From positions 928,606-992,605 of the forward strand of contig JAKOGI010000107.1 in NCBI GenBank assembly GCA_029747015.1: a stretch of 64,000 bases of DNA, read 5' to 3'. This document shows positions 22,321-33,403 of this stretch, one piece after another. The position numbers and the translations under genes were made by a program. Numbering within the stretch: position 1 is the first letter of the stretch; each line of letters starts with the position of its first letter. Origin of the DNA: Carnegiea gigantea. Its lineage: Eukaryota; Streptophyta; Magnoliopsida; Caryophyllales; Cactaceae. The notes below the pieces were generated by a model. It searched no databases and was not told where the DNA came from. It was given only the letters and a program-made list of their open reading frames with translations.

Positions 22321-22660
22321 TAAACTTGGCAAATGATTCATTCAGTTCGGATACAGATCGGGTTAAATTTGAGACGGATCATGTTTCGGGTGAAGTGATA
22401 TTTGGGGTCGGTTCGGTTTGGGTCGGGTGAACTTCGGTTCGGGTCGATTTCGCGTCGATTGATTTTTGGTCAAATAAGCTTGTCATGCAACATAAGCGAC
22501 TTTGTCGAAAATTTCGGGTTAAATCGATATGGTTCGGTTCGGGTCAATCATTCGGGTTTCAGATCCACTTTTAGGTAAGCCTATTTCGAATGTCGGGTAG
22601 GGTATTGATCCGGATTATTTGATTCGGGTTTCAGATCTCGGGTCAATTTTGCCAGGTCTA
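22321..22660 (-). mobile_element. hAT-type MITE, family 1, copy B (340 bp, inverted, oldest)
   Basis: The ends TAAACTTGGCAAATGA and TTTTGCCAGGTCTA match family 1. They are flanked by gatattaa (22313-22320) and gatatgaa (22661-22668), an 8-bp duplication with one mismatch. The internal CGGGT/GACCCG words and the aaaattggttga/ttgtcgaaaattt core are present in reverse orientation relative to copies A, C and D, with more substitutions. Confidence 0.88.
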
Positions 22661-22684
22661 GATATGAAACTACTACCATGGTGA

Positions 22685-22712
22685 TTTTATTTATTTATTT
22701 ATTTATTTATTA
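22685..22712. repeat. (TTTA)n microsatellite
   Basis: About seven TTTA units immediately right of MITE copy B. Confidence 0.95.
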
Positions 22713-22714
22713 TT

Positions 22715-24480
22715 GAAAGTTTAAATGGATGCTTGAAAGTTTATGAGCATTTTTTTATTATTATATAGTCTAACATATATTCTTGTGTCCTTTGAATTGA
22801 AATGTAGATGCTATAAATATCCCTTTCATACCTTTCTTAATGTAGTATATTATGATCTTTCAATATTACGGTGTTGGGATCGACACTATAAACTGCTTAA
22901 TCAGAAATTCAAACTGCTAGAGTATGAAAAGTGAGTATTTGAGGAAGGTAAAATTATTATATTGAAATTCAAAAAAAAAAATTTGATTCGAATCTGATCA
23001 AAAATAATACGAATATGAGTCTAGTCCGATTAGATTTAGAGGAAGGTGCATTCAATCCGATTATCATCTGATCAGGTAACTTTTTTTCAACAATTTAACT
23101 TTTTTATTGAATTTAGAAAAATCCTAATATCCTCACCCTTAAAAAAAAAAAAAAATTGCATAAGGTACGTACTCTATATGCAATATTTTCTTCTCTTCTC
23201 TCTTAATTATCTTCCTCTCTATTACCAATCTCTCTCTTGATCTCTCCTTTTTGTCAACCACAATTGTATTTATTTTCATTTCCATTTCTTCCTATTGAAC
23301 AACTACTGTACGTCCATCCCTTAATCTCTTGAGTGGCTTCACGTTCTCTTTTTCCAACACCTTTTTATTTTAATATATTGAATTGTCTGCTATGATAAGG
23401 TGTTTGACATTAAAAATGTGCCCAATACTGCATTGACAAATGCGCAAAGGCAAGGTTGGAAAGAAAAAATTATGCAAATATTGAATGAAAATGGCATAAT
23501 CGAATTATCCGATTATATCTGGATTTAACCGATCTGAATCTGATCCGAATTATATTTGACATTCAATCCAATGGGATTGGATTTGGATCAAATTTTCAAA
23601 TCCAATCATTAGTTAGATAAGATTTGACAGTCAATTTGAATCCGATTCGTTGTTATCCCTGTGCAATGTTACTATATAAATAAGCTGGGATTGGGGATCC
23701 AAAAGCAAGCTTCCAAGTTGTTCTAGTAGCTAGCTAGCTAACTATCGTATTAGCCACTTTATTTTGTTCTTTTTTTATGGGTCTTTTTACAATTCCCTTA
23801 GCTTGCTTAATTTGAAAATCTTTAAAGAGAATTAAAAAAATAGAGAGAATAACCTCTTTTAAGGCTTGTAAGCAACTAGGTCATCAATGTTCAAAGAAAC
23901 CTCTCAGACTCTCCTCCTCCGTTCTCATCCAGAACTAGGACCAGAAGCAGTGCCTTCAAGCTGTCTACTTTATTAATTGTATAATTTGCAACATAAAATA
24001 CTTATTAATCACTTAACCAATTAATTTATTCGGAACCTTGCCACTTCATATCACTTCATGATCTCTGTCTCTCTACCTTGGCGGATTTGCCAGATTTTTC
24101 TCACTGTTTTTTTATATGACTTGTGTGATTTTTTTTTTTTTAAATAGATTTCCTAGCCGCTTCGCAATCTTCCTCTTCTTACTAATTTATTTCATTTTTA
24201 TCATCACTAATACTTTACGATGGACCAAGTACCATCGTATCACACTTTTGTACGTTAAAAAAAAAAAAAAAAAAAAAAAACAAGGGGAGCATTCCTTCGC
24301 TGGCCCCCACCCCCTTCCCCCTTTTGGAAGAAATTAAACTCATGGTTTGCATGTAATCAATTGACATCAAAATAAATGGGTGCGAAGTTATGAGAACGTT
24401 CTTCGGCCAATGAAATTTATCCCAAATCCAATTGTTGTCTAATGTACAAGAGTTTCAGACGTGACGATAGTTTGGACTTA
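22715..24480. other. No gene; possible hAT-like terminal sequence near 23490-23672
   Basis: The stretch ending ATTCGTTGTTATCCCTG (23672) is rich in GGATTTGGATC/GAATCCGAT words. It has the look of a hAT right end (reverse complement CAGGGATAACAACG), but I could not find a matching left end or target duplication. Poly-A occurs near 24259-24280. The words gtgccttcaagctgtc at about 22029 and 23949 hint at an old local duplication. Confidence 0.35.
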
Positions 24481-24499
24481 AGGCATATTCATTTTAGTA

Positions 24500-25770
24500 C
24501 TTGAAAATAAAAATAAGCTATAAAGCACAACAAAGATTAACTTTGATGAAGGAACCTCCAGAAGAACCGTTAGCAACATTTAGTAGAAGAGCATCATCAG
24601 CAATTCTCCCAACATTATCATTAATCCAAGAAGAAACAACCTTAGCAATGTTAGCTTCATATGAAGCCATCTGGAAAGGTGTGATGGGAGTGAGGGACAA
24701 AGTGATCATAACCTCGACCTCCAGTTGTGAAGAACTATCTACAGTTAGAGATTTTCTGACTACTGTATTCTTCTTAGAGACAAGGAAAACCCTTTTTTCT
24801 GCCTTCAACTAGTTGGATCTCAACCATAGTAACCTTTTGAATGTGAAGAAGGCGTTCCAGAACCACCTCATCTTCTCTAAGTTGGGCGCGATTGATATTA
24901 CATTATCCCCCCTTATCGGCAATAGGGAGGTTCTCTTGTATCTTCATAATTGGACGACGCCTAACCTTCCTGTCTTTAAAGTAATCCCTTAACTTGGGAG
25001 GCCCCTTTGTTGTGAAGGGACCAATCATCATCTTCTTCTCGAAATTTTTTCTTCAGAGTTCGCTTTAAAAAGGGGGTTCGTGCAATCAGAACAAGCTTGT
25101 TCTAAGAAGGAAGTTAGAGGGTGAGGAAAAATTAAATTAAAATCTAACACCTGAAAAGTTGTGAGAAGATGAAGAGGTGAATAATATTTATGAATGACTT
25201 AGAAGGTTGACAACCCTCTCTTCTTTAACAATGGCAACATGTGGCCTTTAAACGACCATATTCTTTTGGATTTCCTTTAGATGAAGAGGAAGTCTCTTTT
25301 CGGCATTCCCCAAATAAATGGAATAGTTGGGGCTCAGTATGCCGGTGATCAACAAAGGCCATTCTTCATGGAGATTCTTAACATACATCTAAGCCCCATT
25401 CTAATACTTGGTACAGGACAGCTTGTTACGAAGGATACTCCCATAGCTTATAGCTCAAAAGTTATAGTCACTAGGAGACTCTAAAGCTAGTGAAACTATA
25501 CAACCACACTAGGTTTTTTGTTATGCACAAGACAAACAACTCATAGATAAAAATTCTGGTGATACTGTTGGGTGTGAATTGGCAAATCTTAAACTTGTGG
25601 AGGTCCAATAGCCTCCTAAGGAAAGAGGAAAGGGAAGCCTCAAGTTGAACATGAGATGCTCCCTAAAGATAGCATGAAACCCTTGGGGCCTCCATTGCAA
25701 ACCTTTTGGATCATCATAGATCAATGTTACAACATCAGGCATCAAGACTCAAGTTCTTCATAATATTCGC
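24500..25770 (-). pseudogene. Decayed gag-like protein of a plant retroelement
   Basis: The minus strand carries several protein-like stretches in shifting frames. Near 25500-25745 is FREHLMFNLRLPFPLS and then, after a shift, LLDLHKFKICQFTPNS. This resembles the 'putative gypsy type transposon' N-terminal domain (RFPLHPF..LL...GL.P.QL.PN.W). Near 24518-24808 a 96-codon frame continues with SFQMASYEANIAKVVSSWIN. Stops and shifts throughout show it is dead. The assignment rests on one motif block; an unrelated decayed gene remains possible. Confidence 0.35.
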
Positions 25771-27820
25771 CTTGCTCTTGAAGCTTGTTGCCTGATTTTA
25801 TTGGCTGCCATCAAAGTGTAGACTATAACTCCTTGAATTCTTTGCCACAACCCCTAGAAAGTCTTTTCTCACTATGGGATGCCTCTGGAACATGTTCATA
25901 CAGTTCAAGACACTCTTGCATATGTTTCTTGAAGAAGTGAATGACCATTTTTTAGATTTGAGAAACAATTGAAGAGATTGTTACAAGATTAAATGGAATA
26001 GGCTAGATGGGAATGTCTACAAGAAGTTTGGTTTAAAGCTCCGGGGTCTAATGACTAAGAAACTTCTTTTAAGGAGGGAAAAAGAAGTATTGGGTAAAAA
26101 TCCTAATTGTCCACTTTGAGTGACTTTATGATCCCAACCCATTCTTAAATGGGTCAGGAAAATAAAGTTAGGGAGCAATGATGGGGAAAAGCCAAAATTG
26201 AGCAAGAGAAAACAAGACACAACATTAAATGTGAAATATTCACTTGAAATTAGTATAGAAATCCAAACATTAAGTTCAATTACCAATCAAAAAAGGGCAT
26301 AAGGCACAAGCATGTCCTTAACTATAGAGTAATTACACCACTAGTGTGCAAAAACCTAAAAGTATAATTTACACAAAGCTAAGCTAAATATAAATTATCA
26401 GAATATTCTAGCCTTCTCACAACATTTCCTTTCGAAAAAAGGGCAGTGCTAAACTTCCCAACGTCGAGGGTAGTAACATCATCTTCAAATGGCACCTAAA
26501 GCACAATTTCAATGGCATATGTAGATGGATGAGACCTTAACCCTTGTCATCTTAGCACACACTCGTCACTAAAGCCAGACTTCCTCTTGTCCCTTTTTGG
26601 AAGATTCCTAGGCTCTTGTATGAAGAACTTGGAAGAGAAATAGGGAATGAACTTAGAGAAGTAGTGGGACTAGATGTGGACCCTTGGAATGCTCTAATAT
26701 CATATGGGGAAGGACATGCAAGCATCACTATAATAGTTCTCATAACGAAAAAAGAGGTGGCTAGGACCAAGTGGGGGGTCAACCACCTAGATCAAAAGAG
26801 ATGAAGCCCTATATTTCTCTAGACTTATAGAGATGAGAGAAGAGACACAATTATACCCAAGAGTCACATTAATTTGTGCAATGACTCTCTTTATAACGAG
26901 CATTTGGACTTTTAAGTATAAAGGCATCTGAGGCCCTCTTATTAGAAAATATCCCCCATAAGCCCTTAGGCACCAGCATATTCTATCAGAGACATTGAGA
27001 AAAGGACGTAGCATTAGCAGGTGCCCCAAGAAATCTTATACTTGTCGAGAAGTGGGAAGAACATAAGAAGGGAAGTTTCTCGAGGAAAATCTTCACCACC
27101 AATCCTTGAAATAGTCCCTCCGATTGGACTTGATTCTTGAAAAAAAGTGGCCTCCTACTTCCTAATCCAATATACCAAATTAGAAGAGGTTCTCAACAAA
27201 TAGAAACCAAACACATGCTTCTGAGGTCCTAACCTGAGAAGCATCTTTGGCTGAAAGAACGATCTCAACCCAGCCATAATTTGAGACAAAGATGAACAAT
27301 ATCTCCACTAGAGGATAGTCCTAAGGCCCTGTTAGACACCAAAAGTGCGTAGGTTGAGCTAAGGTCATTTTTTGCCGAATTTGCTAGCAAGAAGTAGAAG
27401 ACATGTTGGCTTTAGAAATAGCAAACTCCCCATACCCCCTATTTATGATGGGACTTCCTAAGAAGTTATAGATGTAATTAGAGATTGTGAGAAGGGAAAA
27501 AAAAGAAGCCAACAATAATACAATAAAAGACCAACTCAAGGAACATACACTGAAGCAAGAAGTGGATTCTTCATTTATTGCTAAAAGCACATTACAATGC
27601 AAAGATATGTGTTACATGCAAAGTGCACACATTCGAGTGACTGCACTATTCGATTTGGTTGTATATATGTTGCTTTTCCTAGTATTAGTATTGTGGTTGT
27701 GGCAGTTGTTGTTGTGGCTACTGTCGTTATAATTATTTTAATTTTTAGCCTAAGCTAGTGGTGGACAATTGGTTAGTTCAAGCCTATTCTACGGGAGGGG
27801 AATGTGACTAGGAGGAGAGT
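25771..27820. other. No gene recognised; probably more decayed retroelement
   Basis: Mixed short frames on both strands (for example 26552-26782 minus and 26616-26804 plus) without recognisable domains. Composition is less AT-rich than the surrounding gaps, which fits old coding sequence of an element, but I cannot name it. Confidence 0.3.
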
Positions 27821-27829
27821 AGGAACCAA

Positions 27830-29105
27830 GTAATTGCATTTTGTATTATAGAGTATTGGGCTCTTCTGGAAAAGTCAAATGAATTAGTCAAACCTTTACA
27901 TAGACATATGATTAATATAGCTTTTATTCAAGAGGCTAAGTGGGTGGGAGCTAAAGCTAGAAAAATTGATGGGTATAAAGTCTGGTATTCAGGGTTTAAT
28001 AGAGCTAAAAATGGAAATAATATTTTGGTTGATGTGGAGTTCGCAAGCAATCGAGGTGAGACATAAGAGTGACAACATTCTGACTATTAAGTTAATGGTA
28101 GGGTCAGAAATCATCAATGTAGTTAGTGTTTATGCACCTCCAACTAGTTTCACAGATGATATTAAGATACAAGTTTAGGAGGATTTGGATTTGGTTATTC
28201 AGAGTACATCTCAAAGTGAGAAACTTTTTTAGGTGGCGACTTCAATGGGCATATTTGGAGATGGGTGTGGGGCGGGTTTGGGGCAGGTTAAGTCATACAC
28301 GCACCAATACCTATTTTCAAAAAGCATACCCATACCCATACCCATACCCATACTAATACCCATTGGATTTTAGATGGTTATACCCATACTATACCTATCG
28401 TGTCTTTTGAGTTTGCAGGTTTTATTCGGGTATATATAGAATGTATAAAGAGTCACCCATAGTCAATCCATGTTTGCATACACAATATACAATTAGAGTT
28501 TCATGTGCAACATTTATTTTTAGATTTTACGGTATTTTGGTCGTCTTTTGCTAGTAAATCAGGTACACAATCGGGTATGAATTTTAAAAATTCATACCCA
28601 TACCCATATCTATACCCATTTTCAAATGCAACACCCATGCCTATAGTCATACCCATTTGAATCCCATTTTCTTCACCCATTCGGGTGCTAAATGGGGTTG
28701 GTTTTGATTGAGTTTTTTGGATTCGGGTAATACTCTCATCCCTAGACATATTGGGATGAAAGCAGATGGGTATGATATGACTCATGGAGGTTTTGGTTAT
28801 CGGGAAAAAAAATGATGGAGAGGTTTCAATTTTGAACTTTGTGGTTTCATACCAATTGGTGATTGTAAACTATTATTTTAAGAAGAAGGAGGTTCACTTA
28901 GTGAACTTTAGGAGTGACAACACAAAGATCAGATTAACTTCTTTTTAAATAGAGCGGACAACAGAAGGATGTGTAAAGACTGTAAAGTGATACATACAGA
29001 ATATTTGTGGACACAACACAAGTTATTGGTGATGGGTCTGGAGTTTACAAGTTCGAAGTGGAAGAAGAGAACTATTGGGGATCTTAAATTTAGAGAATTA
29101 TTTAC
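27830..29105 (+). mobile_element. RTE-type LINE, endonuclease half, interrupted by a hAT MITE
   Basis: The plus strand reads KSNELVKPLHRHMINIAFIQ, then EAKWVGAKARKIDGYKVWYS and GDFNGHI up to 28255. After the MITE (28256-28744) it resumes GMKADGYDMTHGGFGYREK and, after a shift, QINFFLNRADNRRMCKDCKV. The order IQE.KW.G..A..I.GYK.WYSG / GDFNGH / GYD..HGGFG..E(R)N / QIDF.L.R..D is the apurinic endonuclease domain of plant RTE LINEs. GDFNGH carries catalytic Asp and Asn. There are several stops and shifts (about 28060-28200, 28810). The reverse transcriptase half is missing here; sequence changes character after about 29105. Confidence 0.82.
28256..28744 (+). mobile_element. hAT-type MITE, family 2 (489 bp), inside the LINE
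   Basis: The ends are TGGAGATGGGTGTGGGGCGGG on the left and ACTCTCATCCCTA on the right (hAT consensus TAGGGATGGCAATGGGGCGGG). The flanks ggcatatt (28248-28255) and gacatatt (28745-28752) form an 8-bp duplication with one mismatch. The target is the endonuclease GDFNGHI codons, so the frame continues cleanly across the insertion. Repeated ATACCC words flank both ends inside. It is related to 63420-63880 and to the fragment near 38332. Confidence 0.88.
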
Positions 29106-29349
29106 TTTCTGAACCATCAAAATATAGTGCATGAATTTCTAAACCCATAACTATGAAATTGAATTTTCTAAACCCTTGAACTATTGTACAATTAATTTCT
29201 AGGGGGCAAGTCACTATTGGACTTTTTATAAAGTTCTCAAAATTTTTCATATTTGTAAAACTTGCTCCAATCCTTAAAAACTTTCGAAAATTTAAATTTT
29301 GTGCATGTGATAATCTTCTCATGAGCATTACTTGAAACCCTCTTTAATA

Positions 29350-29365
29350 TGCTATTAGAGCCATG
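29350..29365 (+). other. tRNA-iMet primer-site-like sequence of the pararetroviral relic
   Basis: The sequence TGCTATTAGAGCCATG differs at two positions from the plant initiator-tRNA complement TGGTATCAGAGC plus its usual extension. In pararetroviruses this site marks genome position 1, upstream of the first ORF, and coding-like sequence does follow on the same strand. Confidence 0.5.
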
Positions 29366-31060
29366 TAACCAAAAATAGTTAAGATAATTAAGATTAATTA
29401 ATAGTTAATTAAGCTAATTAATTGTGTTTAATGCTTGAATCGTATCTTCTTGTCATGCTCCTAATTATTCTCATATTGTGCACTCACCAGAAGAAACCAC
29501 TTCAGTAGCACCTTAACTAAACTATATCACTTATATAGTTTTAGAATTAAAAGCAAACTTAGCAAAAATTAAAATTGAAGTTAAGGATGTAAAAAAGCAA
29601 TTGTCCGTAATCCATCTTTCTTTAATCAACGAAGTGAGACATAGTGGAAAATCTGATCTAAGTATTAGTAATCTATTTCAGCATAAATATCATTTTTAAA
29701 ACCCAAAAAATAAAAATTCATTTTCTTTGCAAGATCTAAAAATCCAAAAAGAAGTAGGAGAAAAATTAACTGAAAAATCGTCTGAAAAGGCAGAGAAAGA
29801 AGAAATGAATAGCGTATAAGCAGTTTAATCTTGAAGAATTACGAATTATGTTTGATAATTAAAGAACAAAATTCAGAAGAATTGAACAAAATTATGGGTG
29901 CAATAGTGGATAGACAAGAGGTATTATTTGCTAATAATGAAGAGACAAATAATGTACAGTTAGAAGAAGAAATATATTAGTAGATGAACCTAATTAAATT
30001 AAAATATCTTAATATTGCACTTTAGAAGAAGTTAGAAAGAGACTGGATTAAAAAATATGGTAAAATGATATTTGATAATGAAACCAATGAGATTGGAGAA
30101 GAACTCAATATAGATGAAATCAAATCCAATCTAGTTGACAATATCATTCATAAACCTGAAAAATTTAGTAAACCTTCTAGAAGAAATACATATCTCATGA
30201 GGCCTAGATATGTTTCAGCAGGACATACAATAATTTTTCCTTTGGGTTTATCCCCAGGAAAATCACGACCTTTGAAGAGATTGGCTTTACCCCAATTAGC
30301 CAAAATGGATACATTTTAAACATCGATCAAGTTTGTAACAGAGAAGAAATATTTGAGCATTGGAAAAGATGTATGAATAGCATCCTAAATTTAAATATTG
30401 CATGGACTGTTGGAAATTTCCTAAACTATATTGAGCATAGCTTTTTCTGGCACTATAGTTGACTGGTATGATTAACTAAATAAGGATAGTAAAAATACAT
30501 TAAGAATGACGGAAACACCAGTTGTAATGTTTAAAGACTCATGTAAGGAAATCAAAACTGAATTCATCGGAGCTCAACTTGATTCTGAAGAAAAAAACAA
30601 GAGAATGGCCAATAAAGATTAATAATATAGAATTATAGGATATGAGGTATCGGGAGAATTATATTACTAAATTTAATTAATATTATTAAAAAATTGAGTA
30701 TAATGAAACCAATTTTGGTATGTGTTATGATAAATTACCATATCCAATTAATTCTATAATCAATGAAAGTACATTGCATGACTTAGAAAAGCAGATGTCA
30801 TTAGTACCCTTGGTTCAACAATCTCTTATCTAAGAAAATGGGTCAATGATTAATGTTACGAAATTCAAAAGTACAAAAAAAATAAAGAAACAATTTCTAA
30901 CTTATTGGGATAATCCTCACTAATGGGGCAAAGAACTTAAAAGGAGAAAGAAAAGAAAATTTTACAAGAAAAAGAGCTTTAACTAGCAAAGGGAAGAAGA
31001 ATATAAAAGAAAACATTATAACAAACCAAACCCTAAGAAATGAATATTTTTTAGAAAAGC

Positions 31061-31140
31061 CACATATTGTCATGCTGGGAAAAATAACTGTAAGTGTTGG
31101 GCATTTGGAGAAGTGGGTTATTATGCAAATGAAGGTAAAA
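31061..31140 (+). pseudogene. Eroded CCHC zinc finger of the caulimovirid-like coat protein
   Basis: The window reads NNCKCWAFGEVGYYANEG. The spacing is that of the coat-protein CxCxxCxxxxHxxxxC finger, but three of the metal ligands are changed: the third Cys position is Phe, the His is Tyr and the last Cys is Gly. The surrounding Lys-rich sequence upstream (KKRKFYK-like stretches in broken frames) and the acidic tail downstream fit the family. Confidence 0.6.
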
Positions 31141-32269
31141 TAGGAAGAATAACAAGCTTCTAGAGACCTTGAGTAGTCTAGACTGTTTTGAACTTAGCGA
31201 AGAAGAGACCCTAGACCTAGCCATGAAAACAACAAGAGAATTGTTGAGATTGTACTGAAAGATGAATATGAAGAGAGAGATTATGAAGAAACCAGCTATA
31301 TGATGAAAAGTAGTTCAATTAGTATTGATGATCTTTAAGGAGAAGAGTTTGTTGTAGATAATAAAAATGAATAAGTCAAAGGAGATTGGATCCTTCTCAT
31401 AATTCAGAAAGATCTGATCTATACAAAATTCATCTTTCAATTAAAGAGTAAGAGCATATGTGAAATGATAGAAGAAGACCTAAAGATAAAAGATTATGAG
31501 TATGATGTACGAGAAGTTAATCTCATTAGTTAAGGAAACGCCCTTAGGCTTAACAAAGATAGAAAGTACATGTATATCAATGAATGTTGGAAATATCTAA
31601 GTGCAAATTACTTCATTACAATATTATGGAAAATATATTAATCTTTATACTTTGCTCTGTGATATTAGGCATACCAAAATTAATTATCAAATTATCACAG
31701 GGATTAAGACCAATTTATGTAATGGATCAATATGATTCAATTGCCACCCTGGATATTAGATAAGCCTTAGAGATGAATTTTCTAAAAACTTCCTTTCCCT
31801 TAAGATAAAAATGATTGGGATGGACATGAAAAGAGGAGGATACCCACTAAGGATATTTTGAAAAATTATCTACAAATTAGATAATACTACAGATCCAAAG
31901 ACTATGGTAACGACGATAGAGGTAGAAGAATTTAAAAGTCATACTCCTATACAAAAAATCCAAAGGATAAAATCCAATTACCAAGCGATAAAGATTGATA
32001 GGTCATGGATATGGAGCTTTGCCAACACCACAAAAATCAATAAGCCAATAACCCTATTTATAAATAGCTTTGCCAATACTCAAAGGGAGGCTTTAGGTAT
32101 TTCTCTATAAATAGCTTAAGTTATTTCTCTATAAAAAGCTTAGAATAATAGAGAAACTTGAGCATGAACAATAAGCTAATAACCCTATTTATAGAGGCAC
32201 TCAAAGGCTAATTTTCATACAATCAACATCAAAAACCCCACCAAAACAAACGAAAAATTCAGCAACCCA

Positions 32270-32440
32270 ACAGAGTAGCAGTTCAGTCCCGGTTCGGTCT
32301 GGTCTGAGTTTCCCCGATCCGGTCTCGATCTGGATTGGCTTTGGACTGATCCAATCCTCAATCTTCGAATTAAGGCCATTTCGATCTTCGATCCATGCAG
32401 GTCTGGTCCGGTTCTGGACCGATGAACAACACTATTGACT
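32270..32440. other. GGTCCGG-rich stretch, possible truncated hAT end
   Basis: Contains cagtcccggttcggtctggtc and, at the right, ggtctggtccggttctggacc ending in gatgaacaacacta (32434). The reverse complement TAGTGTTGTTCATCGGTCC resembles a hAT terminus with GGTCCGG subterminal repeats, but I found no matching left end or 8-bp duplication. Confidence 0.35.
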
Positions 32441-32594
32441 TAACCTTTGGGTTCACTTTTTATCTCCTTCCCTCTGTTTTGCAACAATGTTTTGATTACT
32501 GATTGAAAGAAGCAGAATTGACATCCGTCTAATTCAGTCCACCTTTTTCTTTCCACCCCTAAATTTGATTGATTTGTGTTAGTAGAAGAAGAAA

Positions 32595-32771
32595 ATGTAC
32601 GACGAATTACCAAATGTGAAGAGGTGGGTGGTGTTGTACCCAATCTATATCAATACGAAGAAGACAATGGCTGAAGGTCGTCGCATATGCGTTACCAAAG
32701 CTTGCGAAAACCCTACTTGCGGTGACATTGGCGATTGTTATAACCATCTTAATCTTCCCTTTGTGATCGAG
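32595..32771 (+). pseudogene. SRP19: SRP19 exon 1 (59 codons)
   Basis: Open from ATG through ...NLPFVIE, preceded by a pyrimidine-rich 5' leader and the purine-rich gaagaagaaa just before the ATG. Phase 0 end at GAG. The next six intron bases are ATATGT; a single G-to-A change at intron position +1 would turn a consensus GTATGT donor into this. A cryptic GT four bases on (32776) would add an out-of-place codon fragment and then hit a stop in exon 2. Confidence 0.85.
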
Positions 32772-32828
32772 ATATGTAATTCAACCATAAAATTTGGGGG
32801 TTTTTTCCCCCCTTTTTTGTGCAGAATT

Positions 32829-33276
32829 TGTTAGAAATTAGTAATCTAAAAACATCATCATGTTCTAGAATCTTCCGCAATATTCTGTTATTTTCTAGAT
32901 TATCGTGGAACCTTACAAAATGCTCTAGAACCTTCCAGAACATTCCCGATAATCGTACAAGCTTTCAGATTATTCTAAACTCTTCTAGAACTTTCTAGAA
33001 GATTCTACAATATTGACATTATCTAGATACTTCTAGATACTTGTAAAACATGTAGATATTTAGGAAGATAATAACACAGGATATTTTAGAAGGTCAATAA
33101 TAGTCGTAAGATCAAATCAATCTCTACCGTCTATTAAGGATGTGGATGGAGCTATAAATACCCTCAAGGTGGGCTCATTTGCAAGCAAGCAAAAAAGAAA
33201 CCAAGCATTGTAATACAAAGTATCCATTCCATCAAACAACTTTAATCCTTCATAAATTTTCCTATATTTTCTAATA
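32829..33276 (+). repeat. Left (5') LTR of the intronic copia element
   Basis: 448 bp; ends TTCTAATA where the right LTR ends TTCTAACA. It contains a TATA box CTATAAATA at 33152-33160, heat-shock-element arrays upstream of it (32863-33005) and the U5-like caagcaagcaaaaaagaaacc. Confidence 0.95.
32863..33005 (+). promoter_or_regulatory. Three heat-shock-element arrays in the copia LTR promoter
   Basis: Heat-shock factor binds alternating nGAAn/nTTCn pentamers. The LTR has GAAccTTCcaGAAcaTTC (32928-32945, four perfect units). At 32983-33005 there is a run of five perfect units, starting TTCtaGAActTTC and continuing in phase. At 32863-32885 a run of five units has one mismatch (cAA for GAA). 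All lie 150-290 bases upstream of the TATA box at 33152. This is the arrangement known for heat-activated copia elements such as Arabidopsis ONSEN. Activity is inferred. Confidence 0.75.
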
Positions 33277-33277
33277 G

Positions 33278-33290
33278 TGGTATCAAAGCC
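33278..33290 (+). other. tRNA-iMet primer-binding site of the intronic copia element
   Basis: TGGTATCAAAGCC, one base after the LTR end; one change from TGGTATCAGAGCC. Confidence 0.9.
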
Positions 33291-33403
33291 ACTTCAACCC
33301 AAGTCCTCCTCTAAATTTCCACCTTCAAGAAAATTAACCATCTATCCATAACCCCTATCTAATCTTCAAACCTTGCATCAATCAAATCTAACTCCACAAA
33401 ACT

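Larger units (their letters stand above)
29350..32250 (+). mobile_element. Endogenous caulimovirid (plant pararetrovirus) relic, dead
   Basis: The segment begins at a primer-site-like GCTATTAGAGCCATG (29350-29365, two changes from the tRNA-iMet complement). It continues as very Lys/Glu/Asn-rich sequence in plus-strand frames, interrupted by dozens of stops and shifts. The pieces that read as protein are consistent with a caulimovirid coat-protein region ending in a zinc-finger-like motif (about 31088-31135), followed by an acidic Ser-rich tail (31150-31330). A further segment (about 31540-31880) may be a movement-protein core. No reverse transcriptase is present. Coat protein before movement protein is the order I associate with cavemovirus/solendovirus-like members; that is inference. 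Alternative: gag of an unusual LTR element. Confidence 0.6.

Noticed and set aside
32772..32780. SRP19 intron 1 as an AT-AC (U12) intron
   Set aside because: It starts ATATGT, not ATATCC, and the acceptor is TAG; a G-to-A change in a normal GTATGT donor is simpler.
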